DNA of 64,000 nt from Phylloscopus collybita. Its lineage: Eukaryota; Chordata; Aves; Passeriformes; Phylloscopidae. Below are positions 10,390 through 20,589 of the stretch, piece after piece. The stretch lies in NCBI GenBank assembly GCA_027886175.1, contig JAJNNQ010000077.1, positions 4,836,001 through 4,900,000 of the forward strand, read 5' to 3'. A program made the position numbers and the translations under genes. The stretch's first letter is position 1; each line of letters begins with the position of its first letter. The notes beneath the pieces were generated by a model, which made no database searches, had not been told where the DNA came from, and saw nothing but the letters and a program-made list of their open reading frames with translations.

Positions 10390-11260
10390 GAGCTAATCTC
10401 TAATAAAGAACAATTTATTGCCAGAGAGAACAACGGACAAGGAATTGACAAAGCCAAATAAAGAAATTGACAGAGTCAGTGAAGCAAGGAAAGTCTGAGT
10501 CTCCTGAGGTGCCCTCTACCGCGACACTTCACCCCTGAGGTCTCACGAGTGCCCAAGTCCAGGTCTGCCAGTTTTATACCCTTCCCGGGTTTGGACTCCG
10601 TGTGCATGTCCGGACTTGTCTCCCTGGTCCTAGAATCGAGGGGGACATTGAAACTTCCAGGGCTGGACTCACTGCTCAGTGCAGAATTTCTTTATGTTCC
10701 TTTGTCTCCTGATGGTGCAGCTGATGGAATTGGGAGGACCATGGGTTCCTCTGTCTCCTGATGGTGCAGTTGATGGAATCAGGAGGACCATGGGTTCCTT
10801 TGTCTCTTGATGGTACAGCTGATGGAATTGGGAGGACCATGGGTTCCTTTGTCTCCTGATGGTACAGCTGATAGAATCAGGAGGACCACGGGTTCCTTTG
10901 TCTCCTGATGGTGCAGTTGATAAGATCAGGAGGACCATGGGTTCCTTTGTCACCTGATGGTGCAGTTGATGGAATCAGGAGGACCATGGCTGGGCTTGAA
11001 GAGGTTTCCTGGGTGTGCAGGAAGTTCCTGGAGTACCCTTAATGTCCCAGATAAGATATCATCTCTGTGGCATCAATCCTTGACAAATGCTGATGGCTCT
11101 GGCTCTGGCTGCTCTCCACCTCTCCTTGGCATTATAATTCCATTGTTCTTTTCCCGGAGTTGGAGATGTTTCTTCTGCTCTCTAGGAGGTCCCTTTGGCA
11201 TTCCTAAGACTCCATGTTCACCACCACCCGTAACAGCGAGCGTTATGACAACGTGAGGTA
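10390..11260 (-). mobile_element. Probable solo LTR, minus orientation (boundaries uncertain)
   Basis: On the minus strand a TATA box (TATAAAA, 10572-10578) is followed about 155 bp later by a poly(A) signal (AATAAA, 10414-10419) and a terminal region, the layout of an ERV LTR. The upstream part, which would be U3, contains the 60-bp tandem repeat at 10690-10990. I could not fix the ends or a target-site duplication. Confidence 0.4.
10690..10990. repeat. 60-bp tandem repeat, ~5 copies
   Basis: Units begin ctcctgatggtgcagttgat and end ggaccatgggttcctttgt. The copies differ by a few bases and keep the 60-bp period. It lies within the probable LTR and is read in all frames without a stop only because of its period. 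Confidence 0.85.
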
Positions 11261-11269
11261 TAGTATGAA

Positions 11270-12300
11270 AACATGAATTAGCTCCTGTTACCTTTATTAG
11301 CTATTAGACATTATTATATATTTATTGTCTATTATTTATTATATGTATTACTATCTGATATTTATTATATATTTATTATCTATTATTATTTATTACCTAT
11401 TATTTTATATATATTAGTATCTATTATTTAGTATCTATTTATTATCTATTATTTATAAATACACATTTATTATTATTTATTATATATCATTATCATTTTA
11501 TATATTATTATGTCTTACCTGTTATATAGTTATTATATATAATTTATCCATAAATATGTATTCATTATCTATCATGTGTTATTTATTTTATAATAATATT
11601 TATTATCTATTAATTATTACTAATTTTATATTAACATCACTGTATATATTATTTCATATTATTTATTACATATTTATTATCTATTATTTGTCCAAAAATA
11701 TATATTTATTCGCTATTATTTGTTATTTATTTTATATTAATATCATTATACATATTATTATCCATTATTTATTGTATGTTTATTATTTATTATTTATCCA
11801 TAAATATATATTTATTATCAGTTATTCCTTCTTTATAATAATATCATTATATACATCATTATCCATTATTTGTTATATATTTTTATCAATTATTTATCCG
11901 CAAATATATATTTTTTCTCTATTATTTATTAATTCTATATCAATATAATTATATATTATTTTATATTATTTTTACATATTTATTATCTATTATTAATCCA
12001 TAAATATATATTTATTATCTATTATGCATTATTTATTTTATAATAGTATCATTATATATATATCATTCAATATTATTTATTATATCTTTATTATATATAA
12101 TTTATGCATAAATACATGTTTATTATCTATTATTATTTATTTTATAATAACATAATTATATACAGTATTACATATTATTTATTACATATTTATTTTACAT
12201 TATTTATCCACAAATACATATTTATTCTCTATTATTTCTTATTTATTATCTATTAATATCATTATACATATTATTACCTATTATCAACCCAACCAATTAA
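11270..12300. repeat. AT-rich tandem array (tttattatctattattta), no gene
   Basis: About 1 kb of A+T-rich sequence built from tttattatctattatttatc variants, including tccataaatatatatttatt at roughly 120-130-bp spacing. The ORF with only I/Y/F/L residues is a composition artefact. Confidence 0.85.
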
Positions 12301-12429
12301 TTATTCACCATTAACAACCATTTGATTGAATTCAATTTTTTGCAGAACTGAGCTGCCGAATTAAAATTCCTGTTTTTAATCTGTCCCCTCTCAGTTGGGT
12401 GTCGGTATTAGGTCGGTATTCGTATTTTT

Positions 12430-12852
12430 AAATAAATCAAGACAAAACTTAATAGAGGAGATACTAATTAAAGTAGGTATTGATTGAAGGAGATATTTAT
12501 TAAAGAACTAGAGATTGATTAAAGTAGTTATTTATTAGAGATTTATTAGAGATTTATTGAAGTGTATATCGATTAAAGATTGATTAGAGATTTATTAAAG
12601 TAGAAATTTATTAGTGATCTATTAAAGTAGAGATTGATCAAAGCAGAGATTTATTAGAGATTGATTCAAGTAGAAATTGATGAGAGATTTATTAGAGAAT
12701 TATTAAAGTGTAAATTGATTAGAGATTGATTAAAGCAGAGATTGGAGATTTATCAGAGATTTATTAAATTGTATATTGATTAGAGATTGATTAAAGTAGA
12801 AATTTATTAGAGATTTATTAAAGTAGAGATTGATTAAAGTTTTATCTACTTT
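12430..12852 (+). repeat. Minisatellite, attgattaaagtagag family (copy B side)
   Basis: Tandem variants of agagattgattaaagtagaa and agagatttatt in the same orientation as at 2957-3478. It marks the left edge of the second duplication unit. Confidence 0.9.
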
Positions 12853-12979
12853 AATCGGGAATTTTGGGCCAAATTAAAATCGCGAATTTTGGGCTAAAAA
12901 TCTCCTCCACAGGAGGCAGCTTTGGCTGAAAAGCGGGAAAACCGGAATTAAAGGGGGATAAGCGGGGGAAGCGGTGGGA

Positions 12980-13560
12980 AATGGGGCTGAGAGCAGAATT
13001 CTGGCGTCTTTTTAATCAAAAATCCCTTTTGTTTCCGCGGTTTTGGCCGCGTTGCCACGGCGACCGCGCAACGACCCAATCGGAGGGCGGCAAAGCGGCG
13101 CTGCAGCCAATGGGAGCGCGCCGGGGGCGGGGCCGGCGGCTCGGAGGGGCCGAAGGTCCTCGAGGCCGAAGGTCGTCGAAGCCGCCGCCTCCGGGGCCGC
13201 GTCCGGATCCGCCGCCGCCGCTTCGGGGCTCCGGGGGGCCCGGTAAAGGGCGGCAGCGCTGTCGCGAGATGACGTCAGGGCCCCCCCGCGCCGCGACCTC
13301 ACGAGGGGGGCGGCGGGGCAGCGGCGGCGGCCGAGGGGGGGGAACGGAGCCTGAGGGCGGCGCCGCCGAGGGGCGCTAAAGTGGGAGGGGAGCGGGAGCG
13401 GGGGCGGGGCTTAAAGGGCGTGGCTTGGGCACCGCTGTTCTCAGCGGGAGGGGGCGTGGCTTGGGCTCCATTGAGTCCAATGGGGGCGCGGCTTGGACGG
13501 CCGTGACGTCATCGCCACGCTGCCGACGTCACCGCCGCTTCCCCCCCCCTCCAGACGTCA
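12980..13560 (+). promoter_or_regulatory. CpG island / promoter and probable 5' noncoding exon of gene B
   Basis: A CpG-rich block with GC boxes (GGGGCGGGGCC, GGGGGCGTGGC), a CCAAT-type sequence and CRE octamers TGACGTCA at about 13269 and 13503. A donor-like CCCG/GTAAAGGG (exon end about 13242) and a strong acceptor (pyrimidine tract ending CCTCCAG at 13554) suggest a 5' noncoding exon spliced to an exon starting at 13555, which carries the ATG at 13614. Gene A carries two copies of the upstream module but lacks this acceptor. Confidence 0.55.
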
Positions 13561-13613
13561 CCGCAGGACAAAACTCGGTTCCGGGGGTTTTCCCCCAAAA
13601 AATCCGCCCCGGG

Positions 13614-16600
13614 ATGGGGTCGGGGGGCTCCAAAGCGCCGCCGGACCCGGTGAGCAAAATCCCAAAACTCGGGAATTTGGTGGGGGGGCGGGGCTGGAAT
13701 TTTTTGGGAATTTCTGGAGCTGAAATTCCCAAAAAATCCAACCCCCCCCAGGCCTTTGCGATTTTGTCAGACGACTCCGACATCGAGGCCATGCGGAAGG
13801 AGCTCAAGGAGTTGAGGCAGGTGAGGGAATTTCGGGAATTTTTGTGAATTTTGTTTCCCATTTTTTACCTGATTTTTCCAAAAACGCGGGAAATTTTGGG
13901 GGGGCAGGGCTGGAATTTTTCGGGAATTTCTGGAGCTGAAATTCCCCAAAAAACCCCAACCCCCCCCCCCAGGCCCACGCGATGAGGTCAGAGTTCAGGA
14001 TCGCCTTGCAGAAGAAACTCAAAGAGATGGTGCAGGTGAGGGAATTTCGGGAATTTTCGGGAATATTTTTCCCGTTTTCCAACTTTTTCAAAGCAGGAAT
14101 TTTTGGAGGGGGCAGGGCTGGAATTTCTGGGGAATTTCTGGAGCTGAAATTCCCAAAAAAACCCAACCCCCCCCCCCCACCCAGGCCAACACACAGATGT
14201 CCAAGTTCTCCATCGCCTTGGTCAAGGAGCTCAAGGAGATGAAGAAGGTGAGAGAATTTCGGGAATTTTCGGGAATTTTTTTTCCCATTTTTCCAGCGAT
14301 TTTTCCTAAATCTCAGGAATTTTGGGGGGGGTGGGGCTGGAATTTTTTGTGAATTTCTGGAGCTGAAATTCCCAAAAGAAACCAAACCCCCCCAGGCTGA
14401 CGCGACAACATCAGAGTTCTGCACCACCTGGATGAAGGAGTTCGAGGAGGTGAAGCAGGTGAGGGAATTTCGGGAATTTTCAGGAATTTTTTTCCTGTTT
14501 TCCCACCGAATTTTCCCAAAACTCGGGAATTTTTGGGGGGCGGGGCTGGAATTTTTGGGGAATTTCTGGAGCTTAAATTCCCAAAAAACCCCCAAAACCC
14601 CCCCAGGCCAGCGCAAGGATGTCAGAGTTCAGGATCGCCTTGCAGAAGCAGCTCAAGGAGATTAAGAAGGTGAGGGAATTTTGGGAATTTTCAGGAAATT
14701 TTTTTCCCATTTTCCACTGATTTTTCCCAAAACTCAGAAATTTTTTGGGGGGGTGGGGCTGGAATTCTGTGGGAATTTCTGGAGCTGAAATTCCCATAAA
14801 AACCCCAACCCTCCCCAGGACAACGCAATGAGGTCACTGTTCTGCATCATCTGGCAGAAGGAGCTCGAGGAGTTGATTCAGGTGAGGGAATTTCGGGAAT
14901 ATTCAGGAACTTTTTTCCCATTTTCCAACTGATTTTTTTCAAAACTCAGGAATTTTGGGGGGGGACAGGGCTGGAATTTTTTGTGAATTTCTGGAGCTGA
15001 AATTCCCAAAAGAAACCAACCCCCCCCCAGGCCGACGCAATGATGTCCGAGTTCTGCACCACCTGGCTGAAGGAGTTCAAGGAGGTGAAGCAGGTGAGGG
15101 AATTTCGGGAATTTATAGGAATTTTTTTCCTGTTTTCCCACTGATTTTTCCCAAAACTCGGGAAGTTCTTCCTTTTTTTCCTCCAACTTCTGCCTAAATT
15201 TCCCCTTTTTTGCCCCAAATTTTTCCGATTTCGCCATTTTTGCCCGAATTATTTTTCCCAAATTGCCCCATTTTTTATTCTGATTTATCCCAAAATTCTT
15301 CATTCTTGCTCCGATTTCTCCGAAATTTCCCCCAAATTTCTCCATTTTGCCCCAAATTTCCCCAAAATTCTTCATTTCCCTCCTAATTTTCCTGAATTTC
15401 GCTTTTTCTTTGAGTTTCCTCTGCCTTAACCTGATTTTCCCTAAAATTTTCCAGCCCAGGAGCCCAGGAGGGAGAGCGGGAGCAGGTGAGGGAATTTTGG
15501 GACAAAATCTGGGGAATTTGGGGGAAATGGGGGAACATGAAGAGGAAAATGGGAAATTTGGGGGAAAATTGTGAGAAATTAAGGCAAAGATGAAGGATTT
15601 TTGGAGAAATTGGGGCAAAAATGGGGAAGTTTGGAAAAAAATGGGGTATTTGGGAGAAATTGGGGTCAAAATGGGGAAATGTGGGAGAAAATTGAGAAAA
15701 ATTGAGTTAAGAATGGGGAAATTGGGGAAAAAATTGGGAAATTTGGGAGAAAGTGGGGCAAAAATGGCGACATTGGGGAAAATTTGGGAGAAATGGAGAC
15801 AAAGGTGAATTTTGGGAAAATATTTGGGGATTTGGGGAGAAATTTTGGGTTTTTTGGGGAAATCGGGTGATTTTCAGAAAAAATTTTGATTTGGAGAGAA
15901 AATGTTGGAGTTTTAGGAGGGAATTTGTGTGGAATTCTGGGAATTTTGAGAAAATTTGGGAATTCGGGGAGAAAATTTGGGGAGCCGGGACAAATTCAGG
16001 AATTTTGGAGGAAGTGTTGGGATTTGAGGGGGAAGTGGGGAGATTTTTAGGATTTGGGTATTTGGGGGGGGGGGGGGGGGCGGGGGGGAGGTGGGTTGGG
16101 ATTTGCTCCTTTCTGAGCCTGGATTTGGAGTTTTTCTGGGATTTTTTGGGCTCTGAGGGATTTTTGGGATTTTTCTGCTCTGGCAGCTGCATCCGGGAGA
16201 GGAAAAGGAGCCAGAGCCCCAAATCCTGGGTTTCCAGCTCTGTATTCGGGAATTCCGGCCCCAAATCTGAGGATTCCATCCCCAAATCCGGGAATTCTGA
16301 CCCCAAATCTCAGGATTCCAGCCCCAAATCCCAGGATTCCGGCCCCAAATCTGGGAATTCCAACCCCAAATCTGGGAATTCCAACGCCAAATCCGAGGAT
16401 TCCGGCCCCAAATCTGGGAATTCCAACCCCAAATCCCAGGATTCCGGCCCCAAATCTGGGAATTCCAGCCCCAAATCCGGGAATTCCAACCCCAAATCCG
16501 AGGCTTCCGGCCCCAAATCCGGGGATTCCGGCCCCAAATCTGGGGATTCCAGCCCCAAATCTGGGAATTCCAACCCCAAATCCCAGGATTCTGGCCTTGA

Positions 16601-17325
16601 ATCCCAGGATTCCAGCTCCAAATCCGGGAATTCAGGCTCCAAATCCAGGAATTCCAGCCCCAAATCCCAGGATTCTGGCCCCAAATCTGGGAATTCCAGC
16701 CCCAAATCTGGGGATTCCAGCCCCAAATCTGGGGATTCCAGCCCCAAATCTGGGAATTCAGGCCACAAATCCCAGGATTCCGGCCCCAAATCTGGGAATT
16801 TCCAACCCCAAATCCCAGGATTCCAGCCCCAAATCTGAGAATTCAGGCCCCAAATCCAGGAATTCCGGCCCCAAATCTGAGGATTCCAGCCCCAAATCCA
16901 GGAATTCAGGCCCCAAATCCGGGGATTCCGGCCCCGAATCCCGGGATTCTGGCCCCAAATCCGGGGATTCCGACCCCAAATCCGGGGATTCCGGCTCCAA
17001 ATCCGGGGATTCCAGCCCCAAATACAAGGATTCTGTCCCCAAATGCGAGGATTCTGGCCACGAATCCGAGGATTCCGGCCACGAATCCGAGGATTCCGGT
17101 CCCAAATCCGTGGATTCCGGCCAAAATTCAGATTTCTGGAGCAAATCTCTGGAATATTTTGAAGAAGTTTGTGAATTTGGGGTGAAATCTGTGGAATTTT
17201 TGGTGTTAGTTGCAGAACACGTGCGGAAACTTCAGGAAGCTTTGGGGATAATTTCGGACAGTTGGGAGAAAATTTCATCGATTCGGAGAAAATTTTCAGG
17301 AAATTCAGGGAGATCTGGGACTTAG
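13614..17325 (+). CDS. Mini-exon array gene B (repeat-exon protein with heptapeptide-repeat tail)
   Basis: Inferred coding exons: 13614-13649 (MGSGGSKAPPDP), 13752-13820, 13973-14035, 14185-14247, 14396-14458, 14607-14669, 14819-14881, 15031-15093, a short exon ending 15485 (start 15455, 15460 or 15468), and the 3' exon 16187-17325. Every repeat exon is 63 or 69 bp, phase 0, bounded by AG and GTGAGG/GTGAGA, with no stop. Units fall into an SDDSDIEAMRKELKEL type and an SEFCTTWLKEFKEVKQ / SEFRIALQKKLKEM type. All look like short amphipathic helices, and 21 residues is three heptads. The start fits N-myristoylation. The 3' exon (CIRERKRSQSPKS in one frame) carries about 40 heptapeptide repeats, then a non-repeat tail (LEYFEEVCEFGVKSVEFLVL) ending at 17325. 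An extra T near 16800 shifts the repeat frame, so either the first or the second part reads PKSGNSS; an acceptor at 15459 gives the Ser-rich frame first. Function unknown; a membrane-tethered coiled-coil adaptor is one guess. Confidence 0.5.
13650..15160 (+). repeat. Tandem exon+intron array B, 7 units of ~210-220 bp
   Basis: The units are built exactly as in array A. In intron 1 the inverted repeat before the acceptor is 16 bp perfect (13699-13714 with 13722-13737, loop TGGAGCT), ending about 14 bases before the acceptor AG. Six of the seven repeat introns keep the hairpin core; the exception (13925-13945) keeps it with GAAATTCCCC. Confidence 0.85.
16058..16090 (+). repeat. G-homopolymer run in gene B intron
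   Basis: About 28 G residues, broken by a single C, lie just upstream of the 3' exon. The run can form a G-quadruplex and may be unreliable in the assembly. Confidence 0.8.
16230..17115 (+). repeat. 21-bp coding minisatellite, ~40 units (CCCCAAATCCGGGGATTCC)
   Basis: A near-perfect 21-bp period of CCCCAAATCyrGGrATTCCrG. The plus strand reads PKSGNSG/PKSQDSS in one frame and IPAPNLG/IPAPNPR in another; the minus strand is also open for 392 codons. Because the period is a multiple of three, open frames alone do not prove coding. The support is its position in the last exon and the related shorter exon in gene A (7768-7978). Confidence 0.9.
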
Positions 17326-17454
17326 GGAAGATTTGGGGGAAAATCTGGCAGATTTTAGGGGAAATTTTGGCAATTTTGGGAGATTTGGGGGCGAAACTGC
17401 AGAAAATCCAGGGGATTTGGGGCGGAATTTCTGGGAATTTTGTGATACCGGGGG

Positions 17455-17900
17455 GGATTTTATCAGTGTTATAAATGAAATTTGCCAATTTTGTCAGTGT
17501 TATAAATGGAATTTGTCAATTTTATCAGTGTTATGAATGAAATAATCTGATTTTATCAGTGTTATAAATAAAATTAATTAATTTTATCAGTGTTACAAAT
17601 GAAATCTGCCAATTTTATCGCCGAAGGATGAACCTGGATTCAGCCTCTGCTGTATATTTTGTACCATATATTGCTTATACCATAAATTAGTCTTTATAAT
17701 CTATAGTACAGTAAAACACGAATTATTTTATACCATAGATCAAACATATTAAAAAAAAAAAAAAAAGGAAAATAAGAAAAAAAAAAGGAAAAAAAAGAAG
17801 AAATTTTTTAAATGTATTTTTTTTTCCTGGAAGTGTTTGCTTTTTTTACCTGCGATAAAAAAAAATAAAGCTTGTTGTTTGAGTTAATTTTGTTGGTTTT
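17455..17900. repeat. AT-rich minisatellite and A-runs downstream of gene B
   Basis: 17455-17625 is a short array of tttatcagtgttataaatgaaat, related to 8520-9150. From 17625 to 17900 there is unstructured AT-rich sequence with A-runs (17750-17810). No gene is seen. 17940-18300 is C/A-rich low-complexity sequence (tgaccccaaaatgaccc). Confidence 0.75.
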
Positions 17901-18304
17901 AAACTAATTTTTTATTGGGGTTTTTTTAGGAAAGGAAGGGGATTTTGGGGGGTCACGTTTATTGCAACCCCAAATTCCCAAAAGATGACCCAAAATTACC
18001 CCAAACTACCCCCAAATTGCCCCAATTTCTCCTGAAATGACCCGAAATATTTCCTAAATGACCCCAAACTGACCCAAAACCACCAAAAATTCCCGAAAAC
18101 TGCACCAAAATGTCCAAAAATTCCCAAGAAATGACACAAACTGCCCCTGAATGACCCCAAAATGACCCAAATTTCCCCTAAATGGTCCCAAAATGCCCCA
18201 AAACTGCCCCAAAATGATCCAAAATTCCCCCAAATACCCCTAAGTGCCCCAAATTTCCCCAAAATCCATGGGTGTTTTCCCCTTATTTGGCCATTTCCCT
18301 GGCC

Positions 18305-18539
18305 TCATTTGCATAGGGGGCGTGGCCCAGCCCGCAGGGGGCGTGGCCGGACGGGCGCCTCCTCCCCCAGCAGGGGGCGCAGCTCCTGCTTGGCCTCGCT
18401 CTTGCCCCACAGCTGCCGGGTCCTCCCAGCCGCCAGGTGGCGCTCAGTGGCAGTGCACAGCTGGGCCGGGTCATAGAGAGGGGCAGGGTCCAGGCCGTGG
18501 CAGTTGATCAGCGACACCAGGTACTCGGTGTAGTGAGCC
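18305..18539 (-). CDS. Terminal coding exon of an unidentified gene, copy B
   Basis: On the minus strand, an acceptor (cttgcggtcactcag) precedes about 78 codons reading AHYTEYLVSLINCHGLDPAP, then LYDPAQL, ERHLAAGRTRQLWG and EEAPVRPRPLRAG, ending PLCK and TGA. The TGA lies inside an octamer-like ATTTGCAT on the plus strand. The frame agrees with copy A (9308-9549) up to copy A's frameshift, and the substitutions between copies leave the hydrophobic LVSLIN core unchanged. I do not recognise the family. No upstream exons could be identified to the right, where minisatellites begin at once, so this may be the last exon of a longer gene or an orphan duplicated piece. Confidence 0.45.
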
Positions 18540-19640
18540 CTGAGTGACCGCAAGTGACCAGTGAGTGACCACTGAGTGACCGCTGAGTGACCAGTGACCA
18601 CTGAGTGACCACTGAATGACCAGTGCCTCGAATTGACTGGAAACTGCCTGGAAACCGCTCAAGAAATTACCCCAAAATGGCCCCAAAGTGACCCAAAAAT
18701 GGCCCCAAAGTGACCAAAAAATGGCCTCAAGATGGCCCCAAAGTGACCCCAACGTGACCCTAAGCTGACCAAAAAATGACACAAAGTGACCCAAAAATGA
18801 CCCCTGAGTGATCAATGAGTGACCCCCGAATGACCCCAGTGACCAGCGACTGACCCAAGTGACCAAAAATGTCCCAAAATGTCCCAAAATGACCAAAAGT
18901 GACCCCAAAATGACCGCAAAATAACCTAAAAATGACTCAAAAGTGACCCCAAGTGACCACTGATCCCAAGTGACCCCAAGTGACCCCAAGTGACTAATGA
19001 GTGACCCCACGTGACCTTAAACTGTCCCAGAAATGACCCTAAACCACCCAAAAATCATCCCAAAAATGACCACAAAGTTACCGCTGAGTTGATAGCCATC
19101 AATGGTCAGTGATGGCCATTGATGGTCGCTGATGGTTGTTGATGGTCATCAATGGCCATTGATGGTCATTGATGCCCATTCATGGATGTTGGTGGCCCTG
19201 GATGGCTGTTGATGGTCATTGATGGTCAATGATGGTCAATGATGGTCAGTGATGGTCAGTGATGGTCACTGATGGTCGCTGATGGTCGTTGATGGTTGTT
19301 AATGGCTGTTGATGGTCATTGATGGCCATTCATGGATGTTGGTGGCCCTGGATGGCTGTTGATGGTCATTGATGGTCATTGATGGTCAATGATGGTCAGT
19401 GATGGTCGCTGATGGTCGTTGATGGTTGTTAACGGCTGTTGATGGTCATTGATGGCCATTCATGGATGTTGGTGGCCCTGGATGGCTGTTGATGGTCATT
19501 AATGGTCAGTGATGGTCACTGATGGTTGTTAACGGCTGTTGATGGTCATTGATGGCCATTCATGGCCGCTGATTGTCGTTCATGATCATTGATGGCCATT
19601 GGTAGACGTTGGTGGTTGCTATTGGCTGTTGGTAGCCATT
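18540..19640. repeat. Minisatellites: tgagtgacc, then gatggtcatt with higher-order units
   Basis: 18540-19080 is tgagtgacc-type sequence becoming degenerate (aaaatgacccaaagtgacc). 19090-19640 is a 10-bp gatggtcatt array with a higher-order unit marked by catggatgttggtggccctg at 19181, 19331 and 19461 (spacing 150 and 130 bp). It is equivalent to 9545-10065. Confidence 0.9.
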
Positions 19641-19649
19641 CATGGTGTA

Positions 19650-20330
19650 ATCAATCTCTGCTTTAATCAATCTCTAATAAATAATTATCTACTTTAATAA
19701 ATCCCTAATTAATCTCTGCTTTAATCGATTTCTAATCAATCTGTTTTAATTAATAAATCCATGCTTTAATTAATTTCTACTTTAATCAATCTCTGATTTA
19801 ATAAATAAATACTCACTTTAATCTCTCTGCTTTAATAAATATATAATCAATCTCTGCTTTATTAAATAAATCTCTGCTTTAATATCTACTTTAATCAATC
19901 TCTGCTTTAATCAATCTCTGCTCTAATCAATCTCTAATCAATCTCTGCTTTAATCAATCTCTAATAAATGAATCTCTGCTTTAATGAATATCCACTTTAA
20001 TAAATTTCTACTTTAATGAATCTCTAATTTAATAAGTAACTATTTAATAAATCTCCACCTCTTTAATAAATATCTATTTCAGTATATAACTGCTTTAATA
20101 TATATTTAATACATAACTACTTTAATGAATCCCTACTTAAAATAAGTCTCTAATTTAATAAATAACCTTATGAATCTCTAATAAATAATCTAATAAATAT
20201 CTACTTTAATCAATATCTAATTTAATACATAAATAGTTTAATAAATCTCTAATCAATCTCTACTTTAATCAATCTCTGCTTTAATCAATCTCTGACCAAT
20301 CTCTAATCAGTATCTATTTAATTGTTTTTT
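19650..20330 (-). repeat. Minisatellite of the attgattaaagcagag family, inverted
   Basis: Reads ctctgctttaatcaat, the reverse complement of the arrays at 2957-3478 and 12430-12852. It closes the right side of the duplicated region. 20340-20590 holds nothing recognisable. Confidence 0.9.
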
Positions 20331-20589
20331 ACTTAAACTTTTATTCCATTTCCATTAAAAATCGCTGAACAAGAGAAGAAGAAGAGAAAATCCCAGGAAA
20401 TTTGGGAGGAATCGTTGGGAACAAAGGAAAAAAAAAAATTGAAGGGAATTTGGGTCAAAAATGGAAACTTTGGGGGGAAACGCTCAGGAATTTGGGTCCA
20501 AAGGGGAAAAACAGGGCAAATCTATGGGAATCGGGGGAAATCCCTGGGAAATGGAGAAAACTGGGCGGAATTGAGGAGATTTGTGTTAT

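Noticed and set aside
4481..17325. Mini-exon genes as BG (butyrophilin-like) genes
   Set aside because: BG genes use 21-bp heptad exons after an Ig domain and a membrane segment. Here the exons are 63-75 bp and no Ig domain or membrane segment is found.
16310..17488. 392-codon minus-strand ORF across the 21-bp repeat
   Set aside because: A 21-bp period without stops is open on both strands. There is no start, splice or homology support on the minus strand.
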